In this document: positions 7,942-16,762 of the stretch, one piece after another
Position numbering within the stretch: position 1 is the stretch's first letter
Layout of the letters: every line of letters begins with the position of its first letter
DNA from: Ascidiaceihabitans sp029251465
GTDB lineage: Bacteria; Pseudomonadota; Alphaproteobacteria; Rhodobacterales; Rhodobacteraceae
DNA length: 64,000 bases
NCBI RefSeq assembly: GCF_042932805.1
Contig: NZ_CP170633.1
Coordinates: 3,224,001-3,288,000 of the forward strand
Direction of reading: 5' to 3'
Translations under genes and position numbers: made by a program
Notes under the pieces: generated by a model
The model's database searches: none
What the model was told of the DNA's origin: nothing
Seen by the model: only the letters and a program-made list of their open reading frames with translations

Positions 7942-9773
7942 GTGCGCCCGAACAGCCGCTCGATATCGGCCAGCTTTAGCTCCACATACGTTGGTCGACC
8001 GTGGTTGCATTGACCCGAGTGCGGCGTCGCTTCCATTTCGCGCAGCAGCGCGTTCATTTCTTCGGCGCGCATCCACCGACCTGACCGGATTGAGCCATGG
8101 CAGGCCACCCGGCTTAGGATCGCTTCGACCCGCGCTTGGACCATGTTTGATGATCCTTGGTCGGCGAGTTCGTCCAAAATATCCAAAATCATCGCTCGCG
8201 CGTTGACTTCGCCCAAGATTGCTGGCGTTTCGCGCACGGCAATTGCAGCCCCGCCGAATGGTTCGATGCCCAAACCAAAACGCGCCAATTCATCGGCCAC
8301 TTCCAACAATCGCGCGCAGTCGCCTTCGGACAGTTCGACGATTTCAGGGATCAGCAAACCTTGGGTTGCCACGCCATTTTCAGCCATTTGGGTTTTGAGT
8401 TTTTCGTAAACCAAACGTTCGTGTGCGGCGTGTTGATCGACGATCACCATGCCTGTGGCGGTTTGCGCAATGATGTAGTTTTCATGCACTTGCCCGCGCG
8501 CTGTTCCCAGTGGCAAGTCGTCTTGCGCGACCTCGGGGGTCGGAACATCATCAACCACTTGTCCGCTGTAATCCTGCGCCATTTCCGCAAAGCCCGGAGC
8601 CTGCGCCTGATAGGAAGCGCCGCGCGCACCTACCGACGGGCGGTCCATCTGATAGACCCGCGCAGAGCCGACAGGTTCAGGCGTCATCGCCCCCAAAGTT
8701 GCCCCCGCGACGGTTGACGACGCGCGATGTCCGGCCTCCGCCAAAGCATGACGCAGCGCGGAAACGATCAGCCCGCGCGCAAGACCAGGATCGCGAAACC
8801 GCACCTCTGATTTGGCGGGATGCACGTTCACGTCAACCAGCGTCGGGTCGCAATCCAAAAACAGCGCTGCGGCAGGGTGGCGGTCACGGCTGAGAAAATC
8901 GAAATAAGCACCGCGCAGGGCACCCACCAACAGTTTGTCGCGCACAGGACGCCCGTTCACGAATAGGAATTGCGCGACGGCAGACCCACGTGAATAGGTC
9001 GGCAAAGCGGCGTATCCCGTCAGGTGCAGCCCTTCGCGCAGAGCATCAATGCGCAGCGAATTGTCCGCGAATTCGCGCCCCAAAACCGTGGACAAGCGCC
9101 CGTGCAGCGCATCGAACATATCGCCGTTTTCGGCCTCGGCTTTGAACGTCGTGCGGGGTGCGTCGCCGCTGACGTCACGCAATTCGAACCGCACAAAAGG
9201 CTCAGCCATCGCCAGTCGTTTGACGATGTCATTGATCGCTTGGGTCTCTGCCCGATCGGTGCGTAAAAACTTCAGGCGCGCAGGTGTTGCGTAAAACAAA
9301 TCGCGCAATGTGATCACGGTGCCAGCGTTCAATGCGGCGGGGCGCACAGTGCCGACGTCGCCGCCTTCAACGCTGATTTCGAACGCAGCAGCACCCGGCA
9401 CACGCGAGGTGATATTCAAGCGACCCACCGCGCCCAAGGACGGCAATGCCTCGCCGCGAAAGCCAAAGGTGTGGATGTTCAAAAGGTCGGACCCGTCGAT
9501 TTTTGACGTGGCGTGACGTGACAACGCCAGCGGCAAATCCGCGCCCGCAATCCCGCAGCCATCGTCGGTGACACGGATCAATCGTTTGCCGCCATCCGCG
9601 ACGTCTATCGTGATCCGGCGCGCGCCTGCGTCAATTGCGTTCTCGACCAGCTCTTTGACGGCAGACGCGGGACGTTCCACAACCTCGCCTGCTGCAATCC
9701 GATTGATCGCGGCATCGTCCAACTGACGGATAACAGGGCGGTTTTCGCCGATATTGGGGTTCATGGCTGCCAT
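7938..9773 (-). CDS. mutL: DNA mismatch repair protein MutL, endonuclease type
   Basis: About 611 residues. The N-terminal GHKL ATPase shows ELVENAIDAGA, DDGCGI, RHATSK and GFRGEAL. A variable linker (about 340-430) follows, then a C-terminal dimerisation/endonuclease domain with DQHAAHERLVYE, the DQHA-x2-E-x4-E metal site. E. coli MutL lacks this site because it uses MutH, so this protein should nick DNA itself. Start choice: ATG 9773 (MAAMNPNIG) or 9764 (MNPNIG); neither has a strong ribosome site, and the track to 9815 adds a non-family tail. It overlaps rmuC downstream by ATGA. Confidence 0.95.
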   Translation of the reverse strand: MAAMNPNIGENRPVIRQLDDAAINRIAAGEVVERPASAVKELVENAIDAGARRITIDVADGGKRLIRVTDDGCGIAGADLPLALSRHATSKIDGSDLLNIHTFGFRGEALPSLGAVGRLNITSRVPGAAAFEISVEGGDVGTVRPAALNAGTVITLRDLFYATPARLKFLRTDRAETQAINDIVKRLAMAEPFVRFELRDVSGDAPRTTFKAEAENGDMFDALHGRLSTVLGREFADNSLRIDALREGLHLTGYAALPTYSRGSAVAQFLFVNGRPVRDKLLVGALRGAYFDFLSRDRHPAAALFLDCDPTLVDVNVHPAKSEVRFRDPGLARGLIVSALRHALAEAGHRASSTVAGATLGAMTPEPVGSARVYQMDRPSVGARGASYQAQAPGFAEMAQDYSGQVVDDVPTPEVAQDDLPLGTARGQVHENYIIAQTATGMVIVDQHAAHERLVYEKLKTQMAENGVATQGLLIPEIVELSEGDCARLLEVADELARFGLGIEPFGGAAIAVRETPAILGEVNARAMILDILDELADQGSSNMVQARVEAILSRVACHGSIRSGRWMRAEEMNALLREMEATPHSGQCNHGRPTYVELKLADIERLFGRT

Positions 9774-9860
9774 ACCGCGAAATGTAGCATAACTACGCGC
9801 GATTCTGCCAGCCATCTAAGGCGATGTTTAGCCCATCAATTCCGCTTATGCTTAACGCGC

Positions 9861-11210
9861 CTACGCCGCCCCTAGCCCTGTGTCCAGACAAGCCAACACG
9901 TGGTCGATTTCGGCCTCGGTGATGATCAATGGCGGCGACATCAGGATGTTGTTGGCCCCCAAACGCACCATCGTGCCTGCGTCATACGTCGCTTTGTGGA
10001 TACGCTTCATGGTGGTCATGTCCATCGGTGTTTTGTTGGCTTTATCTGACACCAATTCCAGCCCTGTCATCAATCCATGACCGCCACGCACGTCACCGAT
10101 GATACCGTGTTTTTCCATCAGCTTGATGCATCCGTCGTACAATTGTGCGCCCCGTACTGCGGCATTGGTTTTTGTGTCCAAACGCAGCGTTTCAGAAATA
10201 CATGCCGTGACCGCGGCGGCCCCGACGGGATGCGCGGAATAGGTGTAGCCGTGGTAGATCGCGCCGGTTTCATCAGCTTTTTCAAAGGTCTCAGCGACCT
10301 CTTCGTTCATCAATGCGGCCCCCACCGGGAAGTACCCCGAGGTGATGCCTTTGGCGCAACACATCATGTCAGGTTTGACGCCAAAATGACGACTGCCCGT
10401 CCAATCGCCTGAGCGACCAAAACCGGTGATCACTTCGTCCGCGATCATCAGAATGCCGTGGCGGTCACAAATCTCGCGCATCAACTTCATAAAGTTTCCG
10501 CCGGGCACAATGACGCCGCCGGCCCCTTGGATCGGTTCCATGATGAAGGCTGCGATTGATCCGGCCCCTTGGAACGCAATTTCGTCTTCCATCGCCGCGG
10601 CAATGTTTTGCGCCAGCACGTCAGGGTCCGTTTCGTTAAACGGGTTGCGGTACGGATAGGGCGACGGCAGGTGGAAACAACCGGCCATCAGCGGTTCGTA
10701 ATTGATCCGAAAACGGTTGTTGCCGTTGACTGACGCGCCGCCGAAATGCGTGCCGTGGTAGCCCTTTTTCAACGACAGGAATTTTGTACGGTTCGGTTCG
10801 CCTTTGATCCGGTGATACTGACGCGCAAGGCGCAGGCAGGTTTCTACGGAATCCGATCCGCCGGACGTGAAAAACACGCGCGCCATGCCGTCGGCCTCAA
10901 AGAACTCGCGAACAGCATATGATGCCTCGATTGCTGTCGGATTGGACGTGCCCGCAAAGGCGGAATAATACGGCAAATCGTACAATTGCTTGGCAATCGC
11001 GTCTTTGACCACATCGTTGGAATAGCCGAGGTTCACGCACCACAAACCACCAACAGCATCGATGGTGTCGTGCCCGTCAATGTCGGTGATTGTTGACCCG
11101 TTTGCGCCCGAAATGATCGTGGGCGCATGTTCGATTGCATCGCCCGGATGCCCCATCGGATGCCACATGTGGCGGGCATTGTTAGCGCGTAGGAAATTGT
11201 CGTCTTTCAT
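9861..11210 (-). CDS. Class III PLP-dependent aminotransferase
   Basis: A 449-residue fold-type I aminotransferase from ATG 11210. FFTSGGSDSVETCLRLAR (114-130) binds the PLP phosphate, IADEVITGFGR (256-266) holds the PLP-pyridine Asp, and K287 in CCAKGITSGYFPVGA forms the Schiff base. The subgroup is omega-amino-acid:pyruvate-like; the amine donor cannot be told from sequence. A terminator after the upstream permease gene separates the two, so it is probably its own unit with a perfect palindrome just before the ATG. Being next to purine-ring catabolism suggests a nitrogen-scavenging substrate, but it is not the class V ureidoglycine-glyoxylate aminotransferase. Confidence 0.9.
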   Translation of the reverse strand: MKDDNFLRANNARHMWHPMGHPGDAIEHAPTIISGANGSTITDIDGHDTIDAVGGLWCVNLGYSNDVVKDAIAKQLYDLPYYSAFAGTSNPTAIEASYAVREFFEADGMARVFFTSGGSDSVETCLRLARQYHRIKGEPNRTKFLSLKKGYHGTHFGGASVNGNNRFRINYEPLMAGCFHLPSPYPYRNPFNETDPDVLAQNIAAAMEDEIAFQGAGSIAAFIMEPIQGAGGVIVPGGNFMKLMREICDRHGILMIADEVITGFGRSGDWTGSRHFGVKPDMMCCAKGITSGYFPVGAALMNEEVAETFEKADETGAIYHGYTYSAHPVGAAAVTACISETLRLDTKTNAAVRGAQLYDGCIKLMEKHGIIGDVRGGHGLMTGLELVSDKANKTPMDMTTMKRIHKATYDAGTMVRLGANNILMSPPLIITEAEIDHVLACLDTGLGAA

Positions 11211-11223
11211 GGCGAACCTCGTC

Positions 11224-11238
11224 TGTGTGCTGCACACA
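11224..11238. promoter_or_regulatory. Perfect 15-bp palindrome upstream of the aminotransferase
   Basis: TGTGTGC-T-GCACACA is an exact inverted repeat around 11231. It lies 13 bases upstream of the aminotransferase ATG (minus strand) and 10 bases downstream of the permease terminator. The TGTG...CACA form suits a homodimeric regulator operator, for example GntR-like. No regulator gene is adjacent. Confidence 0.45.
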
Positions 11239-11248
11239 ATCACGCATG

Positions 11249-11276
11249 AAAAAGCCCGCGCCGCAAGGGCGCAGGC
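11249..11276 (-). terminator. Rho-independent terminator after the purine permease
   Basis: On the minus strand a 9-bp stem (GCCTGCGCC with GGCGCGGGC, one G-T pair) with loop CTTGC is followed by five T residues. It lies 19 bases after the permease stop and should end the purine-catabolic transcript. Confidence 0.88.
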
Positions 11277-11294
11277 CAATGGTTTTTAGATGGT

Positions 11295-12650
11295 TTAGCC
11301 CAAATCTTCGGGCAGGACCAAGTTCAGCACGATCGCGATGAACGCGGCTGGCAACAGGCCAGACGTCAGCAAGATGCGTGCTGTGTCACCCAAGAACGCC
11401 ATGGCGTTTGGCACCTGTTGCAGACCTAGGCCGACAGACAAAGACACCGCAAAAATCACCATGTTGCGGCTGTTCCAATTCACGTCAGACAGCATCGATG
11501 CACCCGCAGCGGCGACCATGCCAAACATCACGATGACACCGCCACCCAGCACTTGGATTGGGACTGTGTTGATAACCGCGCCGACCTTTGGGATCAGACC
11601 GCAGATGATCAAAAACACCGCGCCGATGGTCACAACGTGGCGCGACATCACGCCTGTCATTGCGATCAGACCAACGTTTTGGCTGAACGATGTGTTGGGC
11701 AAGCTGCCGAACACGCCCGCGATTGCAGACCCGATACCGTCAGCGAATGTGGCACCTGTGACTTCGGCATCTGTTGCTTCGCGACCTGCGCCACCTTTGG
11801 TGATACCCGATACGTCGCCAACCGTTTCAATCGCCGAGATGAACGCCATCAGGCACATGCCGATGATGATCGCCCAGTTCAACTCGAATCCGAATTTGAA
11901 CGGACTTGGCAGTTGGAACCAGCCTGCGCGACCGACACCAGCCATGCTAACATCACCCATTGCGTAGGCGACGACGTAGCCCGCGATCAGGCCAATCAGA
12001 ACGGCTGCTACAGACAACAATCCACGGGTAAAGAATTTGAGCCCCAAGGTCACAAAGATCACGACGCCAGCTTGGAACCAGTTCGACGCACTGCCCCAAG
12101 TTGGTTTGGACATGTTGAAATCGCCAGCGCCACCAGCGGCGTATTGAATGCCGACCTTGATCAGCGCCAAACCGATCATCAAAACGATCAGGCCTGTCAC
12201 CAATGGCGGTAAAGCAAAGCGGATTTTGCCGACAAACAGGCCAAGGACCGCGTGGAAAATACCGCCGATGACAACGCCTGTCATCAAGCCCGCCAAGCCA
12301 GCGGTTCCAGCACCAATCATCGCGGGGATCATCACCGGCAAAAACGCGAATGACGTGCCTTGGACGATGGGCAGCTTGGCCCCGACCGGCCCTATGCCGA
12401 TGGTTTGGATCAGTGTCGCAACACCGGCAAACAGCATCGCCATCTGGATCAAATAGATGAGTGTTGGAATATCAGCGCCCGGTGCGCCGAACCCGAACCC
12501 AGCAACACCCGCAATGATAATCGCAGGGGTTACGTTCGATACGAACATCGCCAAGACATGCTGGATGCCAAGCGGGATCGCTTTGCCCAAGGCGGGTGTG
12601 TAGTTTGGATCGCGCAGTTGTTCTGGCGTCCCCAAGCTGGAGTCTGTCAT
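11295..12650 (-). CDS. NCS2 uracil/xanthine permease family transporter
   Basis: A 451-residue inner-membrane transporter with about 14 hydrophobic segments. The NCS2 motif SFSQNVGLIAMTG (a Gln-Asn-x-Gly signature) is near residues 325-337, and an upstream TM8-like segment has Glu in FISAIETVGDVSG. The family moves uracil, xanthine or urate with protons. Placement 51 bases downstream of allA in a purine-ring catabolic cluster makes xanthine or urate uptake more likely than uracil; this is inference. Confidence 0.9.
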   Translation of the reverse strand: MTDSSLGTPEQLRDPNYTPALGKAIPLGIQHVLAMFVSNVTPAIIIAGVAGFGFGAPGADIPTLIYLIQMAMLFAGVATLIQTIGIGPVGAKLPIVQGTSFAFLPVMIPAMIGAGTAGLAGLMTGVVIGGIFHAVLGLFVGKIRFALPPLVTGLIVLMIGLALIKVGIQYAAGGAGDFNMSKPTWGSASNWFQAGVVIFVTLGLKFFTRGLLSVAAVLIGLIAGYVVAYAMGDVSMAGVGRAGWFQLPSPFKFGFELNWAIIIGMCLMAFISAIETVGDVSGITKGGAGREATDAEVTGATFADGIGSAIAGVFGSLPNTSFSQNVGLIAMTGVMSRHVVTIGAVFLIICGLIPKVGAVINTVPIQVLGGGVIVMFGMVAAAGASMLSDVNWNSRNMVIFAVSLSVGLGLQQVPNAMAFLGDTARILLTSGLLPAAFIAIVLNLVLPEDLG

Positions 12651-12701
12651 TAAATCTGTCCCTATTGCTATTTCATGCCGTCTTTTTGCGGCAGTGCCGA
12701 A

Positions 12702-13190
12702 CTATGAGACCACAACATATGGCGGATCAAGGAAAACTTCTTCGAGATTTGGCGTTTCACCAATACGATCCACGACAGCAAACAGTCCAGGGCTTTGCAA
12801 GGGTGTGAGGACGCCGTGCCAAGTATTTGCATAAATATTAATCACTTGCCCTGCTAAAGTCAGGAACGCACGCGGCGTGTCGGGCCTTCCGTTCAGGTCT
12901 GTGGCGACGGTCACAAGAAATCCATGTTCAGTCATCGGAATGAACGCTTGGGACCCTTCGGGGTGCCGCTCCATCAAATCCAAAGTGTAGGGCAAGCTGC
13001 GCGGCGTCGCGTTAAACAGGCTGATACCAGCGCGCCCGTCTGATCCGAAATCCATCGCCGCGCGGTCGTGGTAGCGCCCGCACAGACCCGCATTGATGAT
13101 CTTGTCCGGATCACCCGCGCAGTCGATCACATCGCCAAACGGGGCAAAGGCGGCGGCGGTCAGAGCCTCGCATTTGATCGTTTCGCTCAT
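12702..13190 (-). CDS. allA: Ureidoglycolate lyase
   Basis: A 162-residue cupin-like enzyme that splits ureidoglycolate into glyoxylate and urea. Family features are AFAPFGDVID near the start (13-22), a His/Glu-rich MERHPEGSQAFIPM segment (72-85) and YANTWHGVLTPL (119-130). The length fits the E. coli protein (about 160). Its ATG overlaps the allE stop by 4 bases, and it precedes the permease by 51 bases, the third gene of the operon. Confidence 0.93.
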   Translation of the reverse strand: MSETIKCEALTAAAFAPFGDVIDCAGDPDKIINAGLCGRYHDRAAMDFGSDGRAGISLFNATPRSLPYTLDLMERHPEGSQAFIPMTEHGFLVTVATDLNGRPDTPRAFLTLAGQVINIYANTWHGVLTPLQSPGLFAVVDRIGETPNLEEVFLDPPYVVVS

Positions 13191-13996
13191 AGCATCGGGT
13201 GCCGGTTCACGTCTTTGTACAGCAGATAGCGGAACGGTTCGTCACCCGTCGCAATGCAGGCTTGTGGGCAGAAGGCGCGCAACCACATGAAATCGGACGG
13301 GCCGACGTTAACCCAGTCTTTGTTCAGCAGATATTCGGCGGTGCCTTGCAGCACGTAAAGCCCGTGTTCCATCACATGGGTTTCCGCAAACGGGATCCGT
13401 CCACCTGGTTTGAAGGTGACGATGTTGACGTGCATGTCGTGGCGCAAATCTGTCGGTTCGACAAAGCGGGTCGTCGACCAGACCTCGTCACAATCGGGCA
13501 TCGCGATGGGCGCGACGTCCTTGTCCGAGGTCACAAAAGCGGTTGGCAAATCAATGCCTTCTGCCGGTTCATACTGCTTGCGGATCATGTGGAATTTGCA
13601 CAGATCGGTGCCTTTGTTGTGCAAAGTCCAGTCGGCCATGGGTGGGATGTAGGCGTAGCCGCCCTCATTCAAAACATGCGTTTCCTCGTTGATCGTCAAG
13701 GTCAAAGTGCCCGAGGCAATCAGAATCACGCACTGCGCTTCGGGGTTTGGTTCGGGGTCATCGCTGCCGCCTTCGGGGGCGATTTCAACGGCGTATTGCG
13801 CGAAAGTTTCGGCAAATCCGGACAGCGGGCGCGCCAAAATCCAGATGCGGGTTTTGTCCCAGCCGGGCAAAAAGCTGGTCACGATATCACGCTGGGTGAC
13901 GGCGGGAATGACCGCGTAGGCTTCGGTGAAAACAGCGGTGCCTTCGGGGTTAACTGTTTGGTCAGGCAGGCCGCCGGGGGGGAATGCGTAGGTCAT
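13187..13996 (-). CDS. allE: (S)-ureidoglycine aminohydrolase
   Basis: A 269-residue bicupin. The N-terminal half has VILIASGTLTLTINEE, with GGYAYIPPMADWTLHN after it; the C-terminal half has HVMEHGLYVLQGTAEYLLN and PSDFMWLRAFCPQ. This is the manganese enzyme that releases ammonia from ureidoglycine to give ureidoglycolate, the AllA substrate. Genes of this family are sometimes labelled allantoicase, but the two-cupin form here is AllE. It overlaps the allantoinase fusion and allA by 4 bases each. No allantoate amidohydrolase, needed to make ureidoglycine, is in the window. Confidence 0.9.
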   Translation of the reverse strand: MTYAFPPGGLPDQTVNPEGTAVFTEAYAVIPAVTQRDIVTSFLPGWDKTRIWILARPLSGFAETFAQYAVEIAPEGGSDDPEPNPEAQCVILIASGTLTLTINEETHVLNEGGYAYIPPMADWTLHNKGTDLCKFHMIRKQYEPAEGIDLPTAFVTSDKDVAPIAMPDCDEVWSTTRFVEPTDLRHDMHVNIVTFKPGGRIPFAETHVMEHGLYVLQGTAEYLLNKDWVNVGPSDFMWLRAFCPQACIATGDEPFRYLLYKDVNRHPML

Positions 13997-15423
13997 AAAA
14001 GGGCCTCCAAGCGCAAGCGCGCGATGCGTTCGACCTGCTTGCAGGCCTCGGTGAATTCGGTTGCAGTGTCGCTGCCAATGCGCCGTTCAAAGGCGCGTAA
14101 AATACCGGCTTTGTCGTGATCTTTGACCGCGATGATGAACGGAAAACCGTGTTTGGCAACGTAGGTCGTGTTCATGTCGCTAAAGGCTGCGCGCTCGTCA
14201 TCTGTCAGCGCATCAAGGCCCGCGCTGGCTTGTTCAGCGGTGCTTTCTGCTGTCAAACGCTTGGCCGCAGCCAGTTTGCCCGCAAGGTCTGGATGCGCGT
14301 TCAGAACGCCAAGACGTTCTGCATCCGATGCGCTGCGGAACATCCGGCACAGAACCGAATGAACGCCCGCGACGCTGTCATGGGCGGGCCCAAGTTCCAG
14401 ATCAAACGCGCGATCTGCGATCCATTCTGAATGCTCAAAGATGCCGCCGAAATGTGCCAGAAATTCGGCGCGTGGCAACTGCGAAGCGACAATTGATTTT
14501 GGCGCCGGTGGATGATTTGCGACCCAATGTTCCGCGATTTCGATCCGGCGCGGGGTCCAAACGCCTTCAAATCCTTGGATATACTCAACGAACCGTTTCA
14601 GCGCCCGCACCCGCCCCGGTCGCCCGATCAAACGACAATGCAGACCAATCGACATCATCTTGGCCTGACCGGCCTGCCCTTCGGCATAAAGCGCATCAAA
14701 CGTGTCTTTCAGATACGCGTAAAACTGGTCACCCGAATTGAACCCCTGCGGCGTCGCAAATCGCATGTCGTTGCAATCAAGTGTGTAGGGAATGATCAGC
14801 TGATCACGCCCGTCGATCTGCACCCAATACGGCAGGTCGTCGTCGTAGGTGTCGCTGATGTAATCGAGCCTTTGCGCCGCCGCCAAAGCCACAGTGTTGA
14901 CCGAACAGCGCCCCGTGTACCAACCACGCGGGCGTTCGCCAGTGACTTCGGTGTGCAGACGGATTGCTTCGGCGATGTCTGCGGCTTCGGCCTCGGGCGT
15001 GTGGTCTTTGTAATCGATCCATTTCAAGCCGTGACTGGCTATTTCCCAGTTGGCGGATTGCATCGCTTCGACCTGATCGGGGCTGCGCGCCAACGCGCTC
15101 GCAACGCCGTAAACCGTAACTGGAACATTCGCGCCAGTGAACAGACGGTGCAGACGCCAGAAACCAGCGCGTGCGCCGTAGTCGTAGATGCTTTCCATGT
15201 TCCAATGCCGCTGCCCGACCCAAGGGGCCGCCCCAACGATTTCGGACAAGAATGCCTCGGATGCTGTGTCGCCGTGGAGCAAGCAGTTTTCGCCGCCCTC
15301 TTCGTAGTTCAGCACAAATTGCACGGCAATGCGCGCGCCATTTGGCCAATCGGCATTTGGCGGTGTTGCCCCATGGCCTGCAAAATCACGTGGGTAACGG
15401 GGAGGATTGATTTTTGTATTCAT
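13993..15423 (-). CDS. puuE: Allantoinase (PuuE type) fused to OHCU decarboxylase
   Basis: A 476-residue fusion from ATG 15423. Residues 1 to about 310 are a polysaccharide-deacetylase-fold allantoinase (RIAVQFVLNYEEGGENC, HGLKWIDY, CRLIGRPGRVRAL). Residues about 315-476 are 2-oxo-4-hydroxy-4-carboxy-5-ureidoimidazoline decarboxylase (LNAHPDLAGKL, GFPFIIAVK). The protein would make S-allantoin from OHCU and then open its ring to allantoate. Similar fusions occur in other alphaproteobacteria. It heads the allE-allA-permease operon and diverges from uraH, which supplies its substrate. The longer frame to 15471 lacks family similarity. Confidence 0.93.
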   Translation of the reverse strand: MNTKINPPRYPRDFAGHGATPPNADWPNGARIAVQFVLNYEEGGENCLLHGDTASEAFLSEIVGAAPWVGQRHWNMESIYDYGARAGFWRLHRLFTGANVPVTVYGVASALARSPDQVEAMQSANWEIASHGLKWIDYKDHTPEAEAADIAEAIRLHTEVTGERPRGWYTGRCSVNTVALAAAQRLDYISDTYDDDLPYWVQIDGRDQLIIPYTLDCNDMRFATPQGFNSGDQFYAYLKDTFDALYAEGQAGQAKMMSIGLHCRLIGRPGRVRALKRFVEYIQGFEGVWTPRRIEIAEHWVANHPPAPKSIVASQLPRAEFLAHFGGIFEHSEWIADRAFDLELGPAHDSVAGVHSVLCRMFRSASDAERLGVLNAHPDLAGKLAAAKRLTAESTAEQASAGLDALTDDERAAFSDMNTTYVAKHGFPFIIAVKDHDKAGILRAFERRIGSDTATEFTEACKQVERIARLRLEALL

Positions 15424-15460
15424 GATTTCCTTTTGCGTTTGCTTTGCCCCTGTGGTCAAG

Positions 15461-15473
15461 CTGTGGCGCACAG
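15461..15473. promoter_or_regulatory. Palindrome between puuE and uraH
   Basis: CTGTG-GCG-CACAG is an inverted repeat with perfect 5-bp arms in the 68-bp gap between divergent puuE and uraH. It shares the TGTG...GCACA form with the palindrome before the aminotransferase at 11224-11238. It is a candidate shared operator for purine catabolism. Confidence 0.35.
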
Positions 15474-15491
15474 ATCAAAGGGATGACGGCC

Positions 15492-15851
15492 ATGGCAAAC
15501 GGATATTTAACGACGCATGTTTTGGACACCGCGCGCGGTTTACCGGCGGATGGCATCACAATTTCACTGTATCTTTTGTCGGGCAATTTGCGCGAAAAGA
15601 TTGCGCAGGCTGTGACGAATGCAGACGGGCGCACCGATACGCCGATCTTGCCGTCTGGCAAAATGACCGTCGGGCAGTACGAGCTGGTTTTTCAAACAGG
15701 TGAGTATTTGGATCAGAACAATCTGGCGACGGGCGAGATTAAATTTCTGGACGAAATCCCGATCCGGTTTGGCATTGATGACGAAGAAGCGCACTATCAC
15801 GTGCCTCTCTTGCTGTCGCCGTTTGGCTATTCGACCTATCGCGGATCTTAG
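15492..15851 (+). CDS. uraH: 5-hydroxyisourate hydrolase
   Basis: A 119-residue transthyretin-like enzyme converting 5-hydroxyisourate to OHCU, the substrate of the OHCU decarboxylase half of the neighbouring fusion. It has the N-terminal LTTHVLDTARGLPA motif and the C-terminal YSTYRGS signature whose last four residues are diagnostic of the hydrolase rather than transthyretin. Start 15492 is chosen because AAAGGG lies 9 bases before it; 15483 is possible. Its stop overlaps that of the converging metal permease gene by 3 bases. Confidence 0.95.
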   Translation: MANGYLTTHVLDTARGLPADGITISLYLLSGNLREKIAQAVTNADGRTDTPILPSGKMTVGQYELVFQTGEYLDQNNLATGEIKFLDEIPIRFGIDDEEAHYHVPLLLSPFGYSTYRGS

Positions 15852-16762
15852 GTCGCGCGTTGCCGATGTGGGCCTTTTAGTGCGGCGATACCCAGTATGA
15901 CGCCGGACATTGTTGCGATCATTCCTGCGGCGCTGACAGAGCCGTGAAAGCCAATCCAAAGTGGACCGTAGCCTGCGATCATGTAGCCTGAGATCGCAGC
16001 AAGGATCGCAAAGGCAACGGACCACGCGATTTGGGTTTCCAAACGGTTTGTCATCAATCGTGCGGCGGCTGGCGGGCAGATAAACATCGCGATCACGATG
16101 ATTGACCCAACCGCGTCAAAGGCTGCCACGGCCGCGATCGCCGACACGATCACCAGCGCCAGACCCAGCGGCCCTGTACGCATCCCCATTGTCCGCGCGA
16201 ACCCTTCGTCGAAGGTCGAAATCTTAAGCGGTCGCCAGAAGATCGCGATGAACAGCGCGACCCCGATGAGCGTGATGGCCATGCGCGGCAACTCAACCGG
16301 CAACCCAGCCAGCGCGTCGATGTCGGACACCGATGACCATCCGGTCGCATCCAACCAAATCAGGCTTTCCAAGTTGCCAAACAGGGCGTGTTCCACATCC
16401 AAATGCACGCTGCTGGTATCGGATTTTTCGAGCAACAAAACGCCGCCTGCGAACATTGTCGTGAACACCACGCCCATCGCAGCACCTGGTTCAATCTTGC
16501 CCAAACGACGGATCAATTCGATGGCAGCAACCGCAACAACGGCGGCCCCCGCAGCCCCCAAAAGCATCGGCAGTGTTGCGACAACACCGCTAATCAGGAA
16601 CGCCACGACAATGCCGGGCAAGACCACGTGACTGATCGCATCACCGATCAAAGCTTGGCGGCGCAGCACCAGAAAATTACCGGGCAAAGCGCAGGCGATT
16701 GCAACGCAAATACCGATCAACAAAGGGGGCAAAGACAGTGGCACGAATTCGGAACCGGTCAT
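15848..16762 (-). CDS. Metal ABC transporter permease, second subunit
   Basis: A 304-residue ABC-3 family permease with about 8-9 hydrophobic helices. Family motifs are LRRQALIGDAISHVVLPGI (33-51) and FDEGFARTMG (near 180), typical of the TroD/SitD subunit for manganese, zinc or iron. Its start overlaps the stop of the other permease gene by 4 bases (ATGA). It is the last gene of the operon and ends against uraH. Confidence 0.9.
   Translation of the reverse strand: MTGSEFVPLSLPPLLIGICVAIACALPGNFLVLRRQALIGDAISHVVLPGIVVAFLISGVVATLPMLLGAAGAAVVAVAAIELIRRLGKIEPGAAMGVVFTTMFAGGVLLLEKSDTSSVHLDVEHALFGNLESLIWLDATGWSSVSDIDALAGLPVELPRMAITLIGVALFIAIFWRPLKISTFDEGFARTMGMRTGPLGLALVIVSAIAAVAAFDAVGSIIVIAMFICPPAAARLMTNRLETQIAWSVAFAILAAISGYMIAGYGPLWIGFHGSVSAAGMIATMSGVILGIAALKGPHRQRAT

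Noticed and set aside
12651..12701. Terminator between allA and the permease
   Set aside because: A short CTGCCG/CGGCA stem exists but has no T run and is weak; the genes are probably cotranscribed.
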